Assembly: GCA_934725575.1 (NCBI GenBank)
Contig: CAKVCK010000011.1
Location: 52,069-116,068, forward strand
Length of the DNA: 64,000 nt
From: an uncultured Bacteroidales bacterium
Lineage (GTDB): Bacteria > Bacteroidota > Bacteroidia > Bacteroidales > UBA932
Direction: 5' to 3'
This document shows positions 20,149-28,257 of this stretch, piece by piece. The position numbers and the translations under genes are program-made. Within the stretch, counting starts at the first letter, position 1; each line of letters opens with the position of its first letter. The notes beneath the pieces are model-generated. The model ran no database searches and was not told where the DNA came from. It saw nothing but the letters and a program-made list of their open reading frames with translations.

Positions 20149-20793
20149 TCATTTCTTGAAGAACTGTCCGACGTCAAATGAATTGGTGACCTTGACAAAA
20201 CCCTTGTCGTACCGGTACAAGAAAGGGGAATAGCGGAAGCGAACAAACAGCCGTACATCATTGAACCGATATTCCGTGTTCTTGATCTCATAGAAATCCG
20301 AACTCACCTTATCAACCACCTCAACCTCGAATATTCCCCTTTCAAGATTAGCCTTCACGAAGTACCTTCCATCCCGTTCCAGATACTCGTAAGCCCGCTC
20401 AGCCTCTGAACGTGAGGCTTCCACATAGAATTCCTTTATGCCATTCTCATCCTTCTTCCTGTAATATTCCGCCGCGTCGAGCGAGTTTGTCACCTTGAGA
20501 ATCCCTTCGTCATATTTATAAAGGGATTCCGAATAGCGGAAATACATAAAGTACTTTGTGTCCCGGATCGCATAGAACTTGGAGTCCAGCTTCTCCCCCA
20601 CCTCGATCTCATAGATTCCCTTGTCAAGTGAAGTCTTGATGAAATACCTCCCGTCAAACTCCAGATGATCGTACCTCGAAACCGCATCCGCCCGGTCCGT
20701 CTCAACGTAAAACGCCCGTACATCGCTCCCGTCCGCGAACGCAAGCGAACGCCCCAGCAGAACAAGCACCAGTGCCAACAAAGATTTTCTCAT
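20149..20793 (-). CDS. Secreted protein made of two tandem homologous repeats
   Basis: 214 residues: signal peptide (MRKSLLALVLVLLGRS) then two copies of a unit of about 95 residues. Unit 1 has FYVETDR..YDHLEFDGRYFIK..YRYSESLYKYDEGILKVTNSLD; unit 2 has FYVEASR..YEYLERDGRYFVK..FRYSPFLYRYDKGFVKVTNSFD. About half the positions match, so an internal duplication is clear. Rich in Tyr, Phe and charged residues, predicted beta. Family not recognised. ATG 20793 gives the clean signal; the longer TTG frame to 20871 does not. Confidence 0.7.
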   Translation of the reverse strand: MRKSLLALVLVLLGRSLAFADGSDVRAFYVETDRADAVSRYDHLEFDGRYFIKTSLDKGIYEIEVGEKLDSKFYAIRDTKYFMYFRYSESLYKYDEGILKVTNSLDAAEYYRKKDENGIKEFYVEASRSEAERAYEYLERDGRYFVKANLERGIFEVEVVDKVSSDFYEIKNTEYRFNDVRLFVRFRYSPFLYRYDKGFVKVTNSFDVGQFFKK

Positions 20794-20880
20794 AAGTTTT
20801 CTTGTTAATAATAAACGCAAAACAAATCCTCTTCCACTAACCCGTGGATCTTCATCCCAACTAATCCACAAGTCATCAGC

Positions 20881-20920
20881 TCCACGAATCCGGTGAAAGG
20901 TCCACGAATCCGGTGAAAGA
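20881..20920. repeat. 20-bp tandem duplication
   Basis: TCCACGAATCCGGTGAAAGG is followed at once by the same 20-mer with one change at its end (AAAGA). Confidence 0.85.
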
Positions 20921-21273
20921 TAAGGAGAAAATCACTAATAAGCAACAAGGAGTGAATGAATACAATATTGCGATTCTATAGGATTTGGCCACAATGATGT
21001 CGAGCCGCCTTCAGTACCACAATAGGAGCATAAACTGGCAATATCGCTCCAGTCAATGGTTCAAAAACATACGACGGCAGCATTATATGACAGAAATGCC
21101 ACCGTGACCGACCAGGAAACACTCTCCGGCAACACTTAAAGGTGATTTCGTTCCCGCAGAGGGCAAAGAAAAGTGCGTTTCCTACACCAAAGATACGTTA
21201 CGGTATATTCTGTACACAGAATGGCCTTCGCACGCACAGTTTCTATCCTGTAAGACAACTGGAGCCGCTCTTC

Positions 21274-21489
21274 CAGGTATGCAGAACTATGCGCACCTAA
21301 AACAGCAACCATCTGATAAACAACCGGTTAGAGTTTCAGGTGCGAGCATATTCGCACACCTAAGAGTCGGCGGCCCCAGTACAGAGCGTTCTATCGGTGT
21401 TCCGGACTTCCAGGTGCGCGTGGTTTACCGCACCTGAAACGCCATTGACCTGACAGCCAGCAAATTGCTCTTCCAGGTGTGACACCTGA
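21274..21489. repeat. Array of four CAGGTGCG/CGCACCTG hairpins
   Basis: Hairpins at 21274-21299 (CAGGTATGC..GCGCACCT), 21337-21361 (CAGGTGCGA..TCGCACACCT), 21411-21436 (CAGGTGCG..CGCACCTG) and 21474-21488 (CAGGTGT/ACACCTG). Starts are 63, 74 and 63 bases apart. Loops are 1-10 bases and differ; arm sequence is kept. Confidence 0.7.
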
Positions 21490-21862
21490 GTGTTATGAGC
21501 ATATCATAGAATAGTCTGCGGGGCCTCGGGGCCGCACCATATGTCTAGCCGATCTTAAAGGTACGTGTTGCCATTTTGCAAAACGGCGGCATACGATTAT
21601 GCTTCCACGCCATTGTGAGGCCGGGCCGTATGCCACCTACGGATCCGGAAACCATAGGCGGCATATCCACAGGCTTCTCGCTGTACTCAGGGCGGCTTTG
21701 TGTGCCGCCATATTCACAAAATGCTGGTGTCGCCAGCTCGTATATAGTTTTCGGCAACTGCCTGCACGTCATATTAGTCAATTGCTATAATAGTTACCAA
21801 TTATTATTTCTAAAGGCGATATAGTTCCCGCAAGGTGTGTTGGTTTTACGAAGAGATATTCA

Positions 21863-21870
21863 TAAATTTG
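21863..21870 (+). promoter_or_regulatory. -7 box directly before a lipoprotein start
   Basis: TAAATTTG fits TAnnTTTG and ends only 5 bases before the ATG at 21876, so the message would be leaderless or nearly so. Confidence 0.45.
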
Positions 21871-21875
21871 TTGGA

Positions 21876-22709
21876 ATGAAAAGGATTGTATTTACAATCG
21901 CGGTATTTGCGGTTATGTGCTGCGGACAACGTCCGAAAGCGAATGTGGAAACGGAAACAGAGGCAGAAACGGAAAGGGTGGTGATGACTGAGATGGAGAC
22001 TGAGACGGGGATGATGACTGAGAATGGGATGGAAACCAAACCTATAACGGAGGTACCAAGAATGGAGATTGTGTCCGAGGATTCTTTGGGGCTGAACATC
22101 TACTATCCGGATTTCGACAGGATCGATCTGGTGTGTGGGAGGATGCCTTGCTCTGAGGACTCAGCGGTCATATTTTGCTGCGAGGCGGCGTTCACGGGGC
22201 AGCTGTTGAAGGAGTTCAAGCACGGGAACATCGCTGGAGACCACGTCTGCGGGGGTGAATATTTCAAAGGATATACCTGTCGGGTGAACACAGGATGCTT
22301 CACTTTCGCCGATGGAGAGTGGGGGTTCTTTCTCAACGACCATAAAATGGAGCTGAAGCGAGCGGCGGAAAAAGGCGGGATGGGTTTTGGTCAGAATATG
22401 GTGATATTCAATGGCATAGTGCAATCATTCTTCCGGAAGGCGGGGTCTTCTTATGAATATAGGACCCTCTGCGAGCTGAATGGGAGACTTTGCATTGTTG
22501 ATTCAAAGAAAGTTGTCCGCTATGATGAGTATGTCAAGGCGCTTTCAAGGATGGGTGTCAAGTATGCGCTGTATCTTGATATGGGGGCCGGATGGAATTA
22601 TTCCTACTATCGGACCGATGACAGCTCGCTCCATACATTGCATCTACCTCCCGCTCAAAGCAGCGACTACAGGACGAACTGGCTGACTTTCTATAAATCA
22701 ATATATTAA
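21876..22709 (+). CDS. Lipoprotein with a Glu/Thr-rich low-complexity linker
   Basis: 277 residues. The N-terminus MKRIVFTIAVFAVMCCGQ ends in a lipobox-like AVMCC. Residues about 23-60 are a low-complexity Thr/Glu/Met run from repeated (A/G)A(G/T)AC(G/T)GA units, probably a flexible linker. The folded part has conserved-looking NTGCFTFADGEWGFFLND and YALYLDMGAGWNYSYYR, faintly like phosphodiester glycosidase (NAGPA) proteins with their NGGF and LDGG motifs; that link is weak. Probably outer-surface anchored. Function unknown. Confidence 0.65.
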   Translation: MKRIVFTIAVFAVMCCGQRPKANVETETEAETERVVMTEMETETGMMTENGMETKPITEVPRMEIVSEDSLGLNIYYPDFDRIDLVCGRMPCSEDSAVIFCCEAAFTGQLLKEFKHGNIAGDHVCGGEYFKGYTCRVNTGCFTFADGEWGFFLNDHKMELKRAAEKGGMGFGQNMVIFNGIVQSFFRKAGSSYEYRTLCELNGRLCIVDSKKVVRYDEYVKALSRMGVKYALYLDMGAGWNYSYYRTDDSSLHTLHLPPAQSSDYRTNWLTFYKSIY

Positions 22710-22755
22710 CAAGGCACATAAGGATATCTTCACAATCAGTATAATTCTTGAGAAT

Positions 22756-23193
22756 ATGAGCATAGCAAGATTCAAGGAGGCGCAGGAGCGCTTCGGGGAA
22801 TATGAGACGGCGCTGGAGGAAGTGCGTCAAGGACGGAAGAGATCACACTGGATCTGGTATATATTCCCGCAACTCAAGGGGCTGGGGAGAAGTTACAATT
22901 CTGAATATTACGGGATAGCATCGTTGGAGGAGGCTAAGGAATATCTTGGAGACGCGGTGCTGAGGGAGCGGCTGCTGGAGATTTCCGGGGCGCTGCTGGA
23001 GCACAAGGGAGAGGATATTCATAGCATTATGGGAGGAATTGACGCACAGAAGCTGCGCTCCTCGATGACGCTGTTTGAATCCGCCGCTGGTGATGACGAT
23101 GGATGCAAGGTCTTCGGAGAGATTCTTGACACCTTCTTCGACGGCAAAAGGGACGTACGCACCCTCGGGATGCTTAACTCTGAACCGAAATAA
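22756..23193 (+). CDS. DUF1810 family protein
   Basis: 145 residues, cytosolic. Family features: N-terminal RFKEAQE, SHWIWYIFPQLKGLG, and the central YYGIASLEEAKEYL; C-terminal MTLFESA with a helical end. DUF1810 proteins are small helical proteins of unknown function, sometimes misnamed calpastatin. It follows the lipoprotein by 46 bases in the same direction and ends at a strong terminator. Confidence 0.88.
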   Translation: MSIARFKEAQERFGEYETALEEVRQGRKRSHWIWYIFPQLKGLGRSYNSEYYGIASLEEAKEYLGDAVLRERLLEISGALLEHKGEDIHSIMGGIDAQKLRSSMTLFESAAGDDDGCKVFGEILDTFFDGKRDVRTLGMLNSEPK

Positions 23194-23204
23194 AATATAT
23201 AAAA

Positions 23205-23232
23205 AAGCCACGGAATGATGATTCCGCGGCTT
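23205..23232. terminator. Bidirectional terminator
   Basis: AAGCCACGGAAT (23205-23216) and ATTCCGCGGCTT (23221-23232) form a stem with one mismatch and loop GATG, between the convergent DUF1810 and rplI genes; A run on the left, T/A-rich on the right. Confidence 0.8.
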
Positions 23233-23254
23233 ATAAATTAACCGATATAATTGA

Positions 23255-23698
23255 TTAAGCCTCAGCCTCAACGGTTACCTTGACGGTAGCCTTGACTGCT
23301 TTGTAGCACTTGACGGTGCCTTCGTACTCGCCTACGGTCTTGATCTCACCGAGGGTGATGTTCTTCTTGTCAACCTCGATACCGGCGGCCTTGAGAGCCT
23401 CCTCGATCTGGGCGGTGGTGACAGAACCGTAGATCTTGCCGGACTCGCTGACCTTTACGGCCACCTTTACAGGCGTGGCCTCGATCTTGGCTGCGAGAGC
23501 CTCGGCGTCAGCGATGAGCTTGGCCTCTTTGTGAGCCCTCTGGCGCTTTGTCTCCTCAAGCTGCTTAAGAGCGGACTGAGTGGCGGCGCAAGCGAATCCC
23601 TGAGGGATAAGGTAGTTGCGGCCGTAACCTGACTTTACCTCTACCACATCTCCGGCCTCGCCGAGATTGGCAACTTCTTTCTTCAAAATGATCTTCAT
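23255..23698 (-). CDS. rplI: 50S ribosomal protein L9
   Basis: 147 residues, normal L9 length: N-terminal KIILKKEVANLGEAGDVVEV and GYGRNYLIPQGFA, long helix, C-terminal domain KIYGSVTTAQI. Binds 23S rRNA domain V at the L1 side. Last gene of rpsF-rpsR-rplI. Codons are strongly biased (TAC, GAG, AAG) and lack the GAATAT hexamer common elsewhere. Confidence 0.98.
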   Translation of the reverse strand: MKIILKKEVANLGEAGDVVEVKSGYGRNYLIPQGFACAATQSALKQLEETKRQRAHKEAKLIADAEALAAKIEATPVKVAVKVSESGKIYGSVTTAQIEEALKAAGIEVDKKNITLGEIKTVGEYEGTVKCYKAVKATVKVTVEAEA

Positions 23699-23713
23699 AA
23701 TCTCGCTCTCCTA

Positions 23714-23992
23714 TTATTTAAGAAGGTCAGTTACATAAGGAAGCAGAGCAAGGGAACGAGCCCTCTTCACTGCCTGAGCGACTTTCCTCTGGAACTTCAG
23801 AGAAGTACCGGTGATACGGCGAGGGAGAATCTTACCCTGCTCGTTGAGGAACTTCTTGAGGAACTCAGCGTCCTTGTAATCAACATACTTGATGCCTGCC
23901 TTCTTGAAGCGGCAGTACTTCTTCTTCCTAACCTCTACTGTAGGAGGATTGAGATAGCGGATTCCTGCGTTCTGTGCGTCATTCTGTGCCAT
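23714..23992 (-). CDS. rpsR: 30S ribosomal protein S18
   Basis: 92 residues: [48 protein letters not shown] family signature (split by position 60-85). Pairs with S6 in the 30S platform. 15 bases before rplI, 17 after rpsF. Confidence 0.98.
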   Translation of the reverse strand: MAQNDAQNAGIRYLNPPTVEVRKKKYCRFKKAGIKYVDYKDAEFLKKFLNEQGKILPRRITGTSLKFQRKVAQAVKRARSLALLPYVTDLLK

Positions 23993-24009
23993 AATTCATT
24001 CCTCCTTGA

Positions 24010-24420
24010 TTATGCGTTTTCCTCTTTTTTCTCTTCAGCGGCGACCGGAGCCTCGGCAGGAGTCTCCTCAGCCTTAGGAGCGGCAGGCTTGTTCCTGTTC
24101 TCCCTTCTCTTCGCGGCGTAAGCCTCGGCGTGCTTGTCAAGAGCCACGGTAAGGAACCTGATGATCCTCTCATCACGGAAATACTGGGTCTCAAGGGTAG
24201 CGATGAAACTTGGCTCAGCCTTGAACTGGATAAGATAATAGAAACCTGAGGTCTTGTGCTGGATAGGATATGCCAGCTGACGAAGTCCCCAGTCCTCCTC
24301 GTACACTACCTCGCCACCATTGTCGGCGATAAGCTTGGTGTACTTTGCAACCGCTTCCTTCATCTGTTGTTCAGACAAAACGGGAGTAGCGATGAAAACG
24401 GTCTCGTACTGTTTTAACAT
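24010..24420 (-). CDS. rpsF: 30S ribosomal protein S6
   Basis: 136 residues: [50 protein letters not shown], then a charged Ala/Glu/Lys tail typical of Bacteroidota S6. The ATG at 24420 fits the family; the longer frame to 24492 lies inside the leader hairpin. Forms a heterodimer with S18. Confidence 0.97.
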   Translation of the reverse strand: MLKQYETVFIATPVLSEQQMKEAVAKYTKLIADNGGEVVYEEDWGLRQLAYPIQHKTSGFYYLIQFKAEPSFIATLETQYFRDERIIRFLTVALDKHAEAYAAKRRENRNKPAAPKAEETPAEAPVAAEEKKEENA

Positions 24421-24448
24421 TTGACTTAATTGTTTAATAATAAATAAA

Positions 24449-24492
24449 TTGCAGTCCTTTCGGGGACGTATGCCAACCCAAAAGGACTGCAA
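24449..24492 (-). promoter_or_regulatory. Candidate S6:S18 leader hairpin upstream of rpsF
   Basis: On the minus strand TTGCAGTCCTTT and AAAGGACTGCAA form a 12-bp stem around a loop containing CCCCGAAAGG, with an unpaired CCG next to the closing stem. Known S6:S18 autoregulatory leaders present a CCG in such a hairpin for the S6:S18 complex. Position and gene context fit; the identity rests on these and was not checked against a covariance model. Confidence 0.5.
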
Positions 24493-24497
24493 ATATA
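24490..24497 (-). promoter_or_regulatory. -7 box of the rpsF-rpsR-rplI operon
   Basis: Minus-strand TATATTTG; a TTTG lies 20 bases further upstream (-33). Transcription would begin within the left arm of the leader hairpin. Confidence 0.6.
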
Positions 24498-24576
24498 GTC
24501 AATTATCTCAACTTTCGCAAATTAGCGGTCAAATCGCATTTGAATATTCATACAAAATCCGCGAATATATCCGGCA

Positions 24577-24596
24577 CTTCGGCAAGCTCAGCGTCC
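24577..24596. repeat. Dispersed CTTCGACAGGCTC-type repeat, copy 4
   Basis: CTTCGGCAAGCTCAGCGTCC in the spacer between rpsF and pepD. Confidence 0.6.
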
Positions 24597-24633
24597 GGAA
24601 TGACTATTGCCGCCAACCTCAAAGTGAGGAAAA

Positions 24634-26091
24634 CTACTTTTCAGGAATATTCTCAAGCACTGCGACGAGGAACTTCCAGGTCTCGGCGACGGAGGCGATG
24701 TTCACGCGCTCGTCAGGTGAATGAGGATAGAGGATGGTAGGCCCGATGGAGACCATCTCCCAGTTCGGGTACTTGGCACCCATAATGGCGCACTCAAGTC
24801 CTCCGTGGGTGGCCGTGATCTTGAGTTCCTTTCCGAAGAGGTTCTTGAACGTGTCCTCCAGAACCTTGATCATCGGAGTGCCAAGTTTCGGTGCCCAGCC
24901 GCTGTAAGCGCCTGATGTCGAATATTTCGCGCCGGCGAGCTCAAAGACGTAACGGATCGAGTCAGCGAGGTACATCTTGGCGGCGTCGATCGAGCTGCGG
25001 GTCAGAGAATGAACCGTAAGATGTCCTTTCTGCGTGCGGACGATAGCCATATTGGTAGAGGTCTCGGTCAAGCCCGGAAGAGTGTCGCTCATCCTCTGGA
25101 CTCCGTGAGGGCAGGCAAGGATGGCCTTGACAGCCTTTCCGATCACCTTAGGGCTGATGTAACGGGCAGCGGGGGCGTTCTGCTTCTCGTAGATGAGGAT
25201 CATATCCGGATCAGAGTACTGGTACTCGAACTTGGACTCCTCGAACTTCTTCTCGACGAGAGCCTTGACCTTGCGCGAGTCCGCTGACGGGACGAGAATC
25301 TCGGCCTCTGCCTCGAACGGGATGGCGTTGCGGAGGGAGCCACCGGTGATGGACGCTACCTTTACATCATATTCAGAGATCACGGCTTCGAGAAGGCGGC
25401 AGATGATCTTGTTGGCGTTGCCCCTGAAGAGAGAGATGTCCATTCCTGAGTGTCCGCCCTTGAGTCCCTTTACGGTGATCTTGTAGCCCACGAACCCTTC
25501 CGGAGTCTTGTAGGTCCTGTAGGCGAAGTCAGCTGTGCCGTCAACTCCACCGGCGCAACCGGTGCAAAGCTCACCTTCCTCCTCGGAGTCGAGGTTCAGA
25601 AGGATGTCACCCTTCAATATTCCGGCCTTCAGAGAGTTGGCTCCGGTCATGCCGGTCTCCTCATCGTATGTGATGAGAGCCTCAAGCGGGCCGTGCTTCA
25701 AAGTCTTGTCCTGAAGAACGGAAAGCGCGAGAGCGACACCGATGCCGTTGTCGGCTCCGAGGGTGGTCCCCTTTGCGGTCACCCACTCCCCGTCTATCTC
25801 GGTCTCGATAGGATCGGTAAGGAAGTCGTGCTTCGTGTCGGCGGTCTTCTGCGGAACCATGTCCATGTGCGCCTGCATGATCACACCCTTGCGGTTCTCG
25901 TAGCCTGGAGTGGCCGGAGCTGTGAATATGATGTTGCCGGTGTCGTCCTTCTTCACTTCAACACCGTGCTCTTTTCCCCAGTTAAGGAGATATTCCTGAA
26001 CCTTGCCTTCGTGCTTTGAAGGACGAGGAACCCTTGTCAGGCCGTAGAAGTTCTCCCAAACGGCCTTTGGCTGCAAATCTTTAATTGTCAT
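24634..26091 (-). CDS. pepD: Aminoacyl-histidine dipeptidase / M20C peptidase
   Basis: 485 residues of the M20C family: metal ligands in VIMQAHMDMVPQ, TLGADNGIGV, TYDEETGMTG and GLECAIMG; lid domain in the middle (GGHSGMDIS). Hydrolyses Xaa-His and other dipeptides with two zinc or manganese ions in the cytosol. Length is normal. Its stop is 140 bases from rpsF promoter elements; 51 bases separate its start from the DUF4831 gene upstream. Confidence 0.93.
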   Translation of the reverse strand: MTIKDLQPKAVWENFYGLTRVPRPSKHEGKVQEYLLNWGKEHGVEVKKDDTGNIIFTAPATPGYENRKGVIMQAHMDMVPQKTADTKHDFLTDPIETEIDGEWVTAKGTTLGADNGIGVALALSVLQDKTLKHGPLEALITYDEETGMTGANSLKAGILKGDILLNLDSEEEGELCTGCAGGVDGTADFAYRTYKTPEGFVGYKITVKGLKGGHSGMDISLFRGNANKIICRLLEAVISEYDVKVASITGGSLRNAIPFEAEAEILVPSADSRKVKALVEKKFEESKFEYQYSDPDMILIYEKQNAPAARYISPKVIGKAVKAILACPHGVQRMSDTLPGLTETSTNMAIVRTQKGHLTVHSLTRSSIDAAKMYLADSIRYVFELAGAKYSTSGAYSGWAPKLGTPMIKVLEDTFKNLFGKELKITATHGGLECAIMGAKYPNWEMVSIGPTILYPHSPDERVNIASVAETWKFLVAVLENIPEK

Positions 26092-26142
26092 AGCGTTATT
26101 CTATTAATATGTGAATATTGTTTGCTGAATATTCTTGCCGGA

Positions 26143-27180
26143 TTACTTTGAAAGCGGGAAATAGCCCTCTGTTCCGAGCTGGTAGATGGCCATCCTGTCC
26201 TGAAGGAACGATGTCACGCCATCGGAAAGACGAACCGTGCAGATGGCAGGGATCCTGTAGATGGCCACATTGGTCTTCGACTGGACTCCCTTACCGGAAG
26301 CCTCACCGATAGGCTGAGGGATAACCTCAAGAAGATACGGTTTTCCGGACATATTGTCGGCGGAGACGATGCCATCGGTGTCCGAGATTCTGAAGGCCAC
26401 GTAAGTTTGTGACTTTCTGTCCTTTACCGGAACGACATCACATTTGAGTTTCTGGGTCTGGAAATCACTGTAGCCGATGAACATAGACATATATTCCTTC
26501 TCCAAAGCGGAGATCTCTTTCAGAGCGGCTCCCATCGCCTCGCCGCTGTAAGTTGCGTCGGTGTCACCGGTGACGATCTGAACCCTTTTCTGACGAAGAT
26601 TGAATATCATATCGGCTGCCTCCTTGGCTCTCTGCTCAAGGGATTTCTGGACAACCATATTCTGCTGCACGGCGATGCGGTTGTATGAAGCGTCCTCCTT
26701 GACTCCACGGTAAAGCGTAGCGGCCTCGGACGTAAGGTTGGAGCTTACGCCCTTTCCGTTGAAATCAGCTCCGGACTGGGTGGTGAACCTCCACTCGGCA
26801 CTCTCGCCGAAACTTCCGTCATTGACAGCGATAAGTCCCTGGGATGTAAGCGAAAGGAATGACTGCGTGGCCTTGTCAGGATTGACATAGTAGCGGAAAT
26901 TCTGATCGGCCTCGATGTAGGGGGTCATACGGACCGTGCCGAGCGTGCAGGTGGTCTGGTCAGACTGACGGGCGTCCACACCGAGATACTTCCGGGCGTA
27001 CTTGGCGTAAGGGCCTGCGTAGAAATATTCACGGACGGCCTCCACCTCGATTGTGATGGTGGTCTGAGGAAGGGCGTAGGAAACGGTCCCCACGGGGTCC
27101 TGGGCCGAGATTCTCCCTGCCGGCAGCAAAGCGGCGGCCAGACAGAGAAGCGATACTGTGCGGTAATTCTTCATATTCAT
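26143..27180 (-). CDS. DUF4831 family secreted protein
   Basis: 345 residues with signal peptide (MNMKNYRTVSLLCLAAALLP). The family-type N-terminal motif VSYALPQTTITIEVEA and YFYAGPYAKYARKYLGV are clear; the centre has RAKEAADMIFNLRQKRVQIVTGD. DUF4831 is restricted to Bacteroidota, periplasmic, unknown function. It lies 10 bases after the acyltransferase gene, so the two are one operon, hinting at an envelope role. Confidence 0.88.
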   Translation of the reverse strand: MNMKNYRTVSLLCLAAALLPAGRISAQDPVGTVSYALPQTTITIEVEAVREYFYAGPYAKYARKYLGVDARQSDQTTCTLGTVRMTPYIEADQNFRYYVNPDKATQSFLSLTSQGLIAVNDGSFGESAEWRFTTQSGADFNGKGVSSNLTSEAATLYRGVKEDASYNRIAVQQNMVVQKSLEQRAKEAADMIFNLRQKRVQIVTGDTDATYSGEAMGAALKEISALEKEYMSMFIGYSDFQTQKLKCDVVPVKDRKSQTYVAFRISDTDGIVSADNMSGKPYLLEVIPQPIGEASGKGVQSKTNVAIYRIPAICTVRLSDGVTSFLQDRMAIYQLGTEGYFPLSK

Positions 27181-27190
27181 AAATTTTTTG

Positions 27191-28102
27191 TCATTTCCAT
27201 CTTTTGTGCGTCCAGAGGTAGTTCTCCGGGTGTTTTTCCAGATCGACCTGAAGCAGGCTGTAATATTCCTGCATTATCGAGTGAGGGGTCATCGCCGAGG
27301 CGTCGCGGCATATTTCCTTGAAAGTCCATTCGTAGTGGCCTCTGGAGACCGGGATCAGGCTCATGTAGAACACGCTGTAGTGCAGTTTGTGGGCGATTGA
27401 CGCTCCGCCGAGCATCGTCCGGGTCGGTTGGTGCATGAAATCGACAACATCGTTCACCGTGGAGTTCCTGTACGGGCACTGGTCGGTAGGGATAATGTAG
27501 ATCTTCTTGTCTTCCTTGTGGGACAACGCAAAGCGCAGCAGGTTCACCGAACTAACATAACCAGTGTAGCCATACCTGAGCACGGGAGCGCATCGATTCA
27601 CCCTCATGATCTCATCCCACATCTTGCTGCTGAGCGGTTTATAGACAGCGATGACATCGTTGACATCTATCTTTCTCCGCTCTGATTCCGGGCGGTAATC
27701 ATAGTTCAGGCAGCCTCCGGTAAGTTCCCAGTTGCCGAAATGACTGTTCAGAACGACAACTCCCGGGCTTTCGGCAAGCGCGGCCTCAACGGCCTCTATG
27801 TTGGTATGTTCAACCAAACGTCTCTTGTGCAGCCTTTCCGGATTGCGGCATCCTCCGAACCAGATCGCCTCTGCCAGTATTTCTCCAAAATGTTTGTAGA
27901 ACGCGTCTGAAATCTGCTTGAGTTCCTTGTATTTCTTGCCTGGGAATGCCCGCGAGAGGTTGATCATCACGACATCACGCCGATAGTGCAGCACATCACG
28001 CATAAGCCAGGCAAAGAACCCGGCCCAAGCGTAATGAAATCCCAGCGGAAGCGCTGAGACCACACGCAGAAAGCCCTGCACCAGTTTCGTCAATATCTTC
28101 AT
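27191..28102 (-). CDS. Lysophospholipid/lipid A acyltransferase (LpxL/HtrB family)
   Basis: 303 residues; N-terminal membrane helix (LPLGFHYAWAGFFAWLM) and the acyltransferase HxxxxE motif in NSHFGNWELTGG, then YKPLSSKMWDEIMRVNR and a C-terminal region with CPYRNSTVNDVVDFMHQPTR. The family transfers acyl chains to lipid A precursors or related lipids at the inner membrane. ATG 28102 starts the family-conserved N-terminus. A truncated second copy of this gene and its promoter lies at 33508-34150. Confidence 0.9.
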   Translation of the reverse strand: MKILTKLVQGFLRVVSALPLGFHYAWAGFFAWLMRDVLHYRRDVVMINLSRAFPGKKYKELKQISDAFYKHFGEILAEAIWFGGCRNPERLHKRRLVEHTNIEAVEAALAESPGVVVLNSHFGNWELTGGCLNYDYRPESERRKIDVNDVIAVYKPLSSKMWDEIMRVNRCAPVLRYGYTGYVSSVNLLRFALSHKEDKKIYIIPTDQCPYRNSTVNDVVDFMHQPTRTMLGGASIAHKLHYSVFYMSLIPVSRGHYEWTFKEICRDASAMTPHSIMQEYYSLLQVDLEKHPENYLWTHKRWK

Positions 28103-28129
28103 CTCTCTACAATCTGTCGCATATTCAGA

Positions 28130-28137
28130 CAAATATA
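28130..28137 (-). promoter_or_regulatory. -7 box of the acyltransferase-DUF4831 operon
   Basis: Minus-strand TATATTTG, 28 bases before the ATG. The duplicated upstream region near 34115 carries TATATTCG instead, a change in the conserved TTTG. Confidence 0.55.
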
Positions 28138-28161
28138 ATGAAAGGCTCTGTGAATATGAAA

Positions 28162-28216
28162 TTTTTTAAAAAGATCAGCCTCGGCGGTGAGGCAAAACCA
28201 CACGAAGCCGAGGCTG
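28162..28216 (-). terminator. Terminator of the surface lipoprotein operon
   Basis: CAGCCTCGGC (28176-28185) pairs with GCCGAGGCTG (28207-28216); on the minus strand it is followed by ATCTTTTTAAAAAA. Confidence 0.75.
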
Positions 28217-28257
28217 AAAGGGATTATATCCAAAACTTAACTTGGAGAACCGAGTCT

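Larger units (their letters stand above)
20794..21862. other. Gene-free 1.1 kb stretch
   Basis: No frame here looks like a protein. Two overlapping frames on opposite strands (21545-21781 minus, 21576-21824 plus) mirror each other and have no recognisable features. The stretch holds a 20-bp tandem duplication, four hairpins of the same type, and a run with palindromic words (GGCGGCATA, CCGTATGCC, CCATAGGCGGCATAT) at 21587-21670. Confidence 0.55.

Noticed and set aside
21274..21489. CRISPR array
   Set aside because: The repeated part is a short palindrome of about 8 bases per arm with variable loops; there are no uniform repeats of 25-40 bases and no cas genes.
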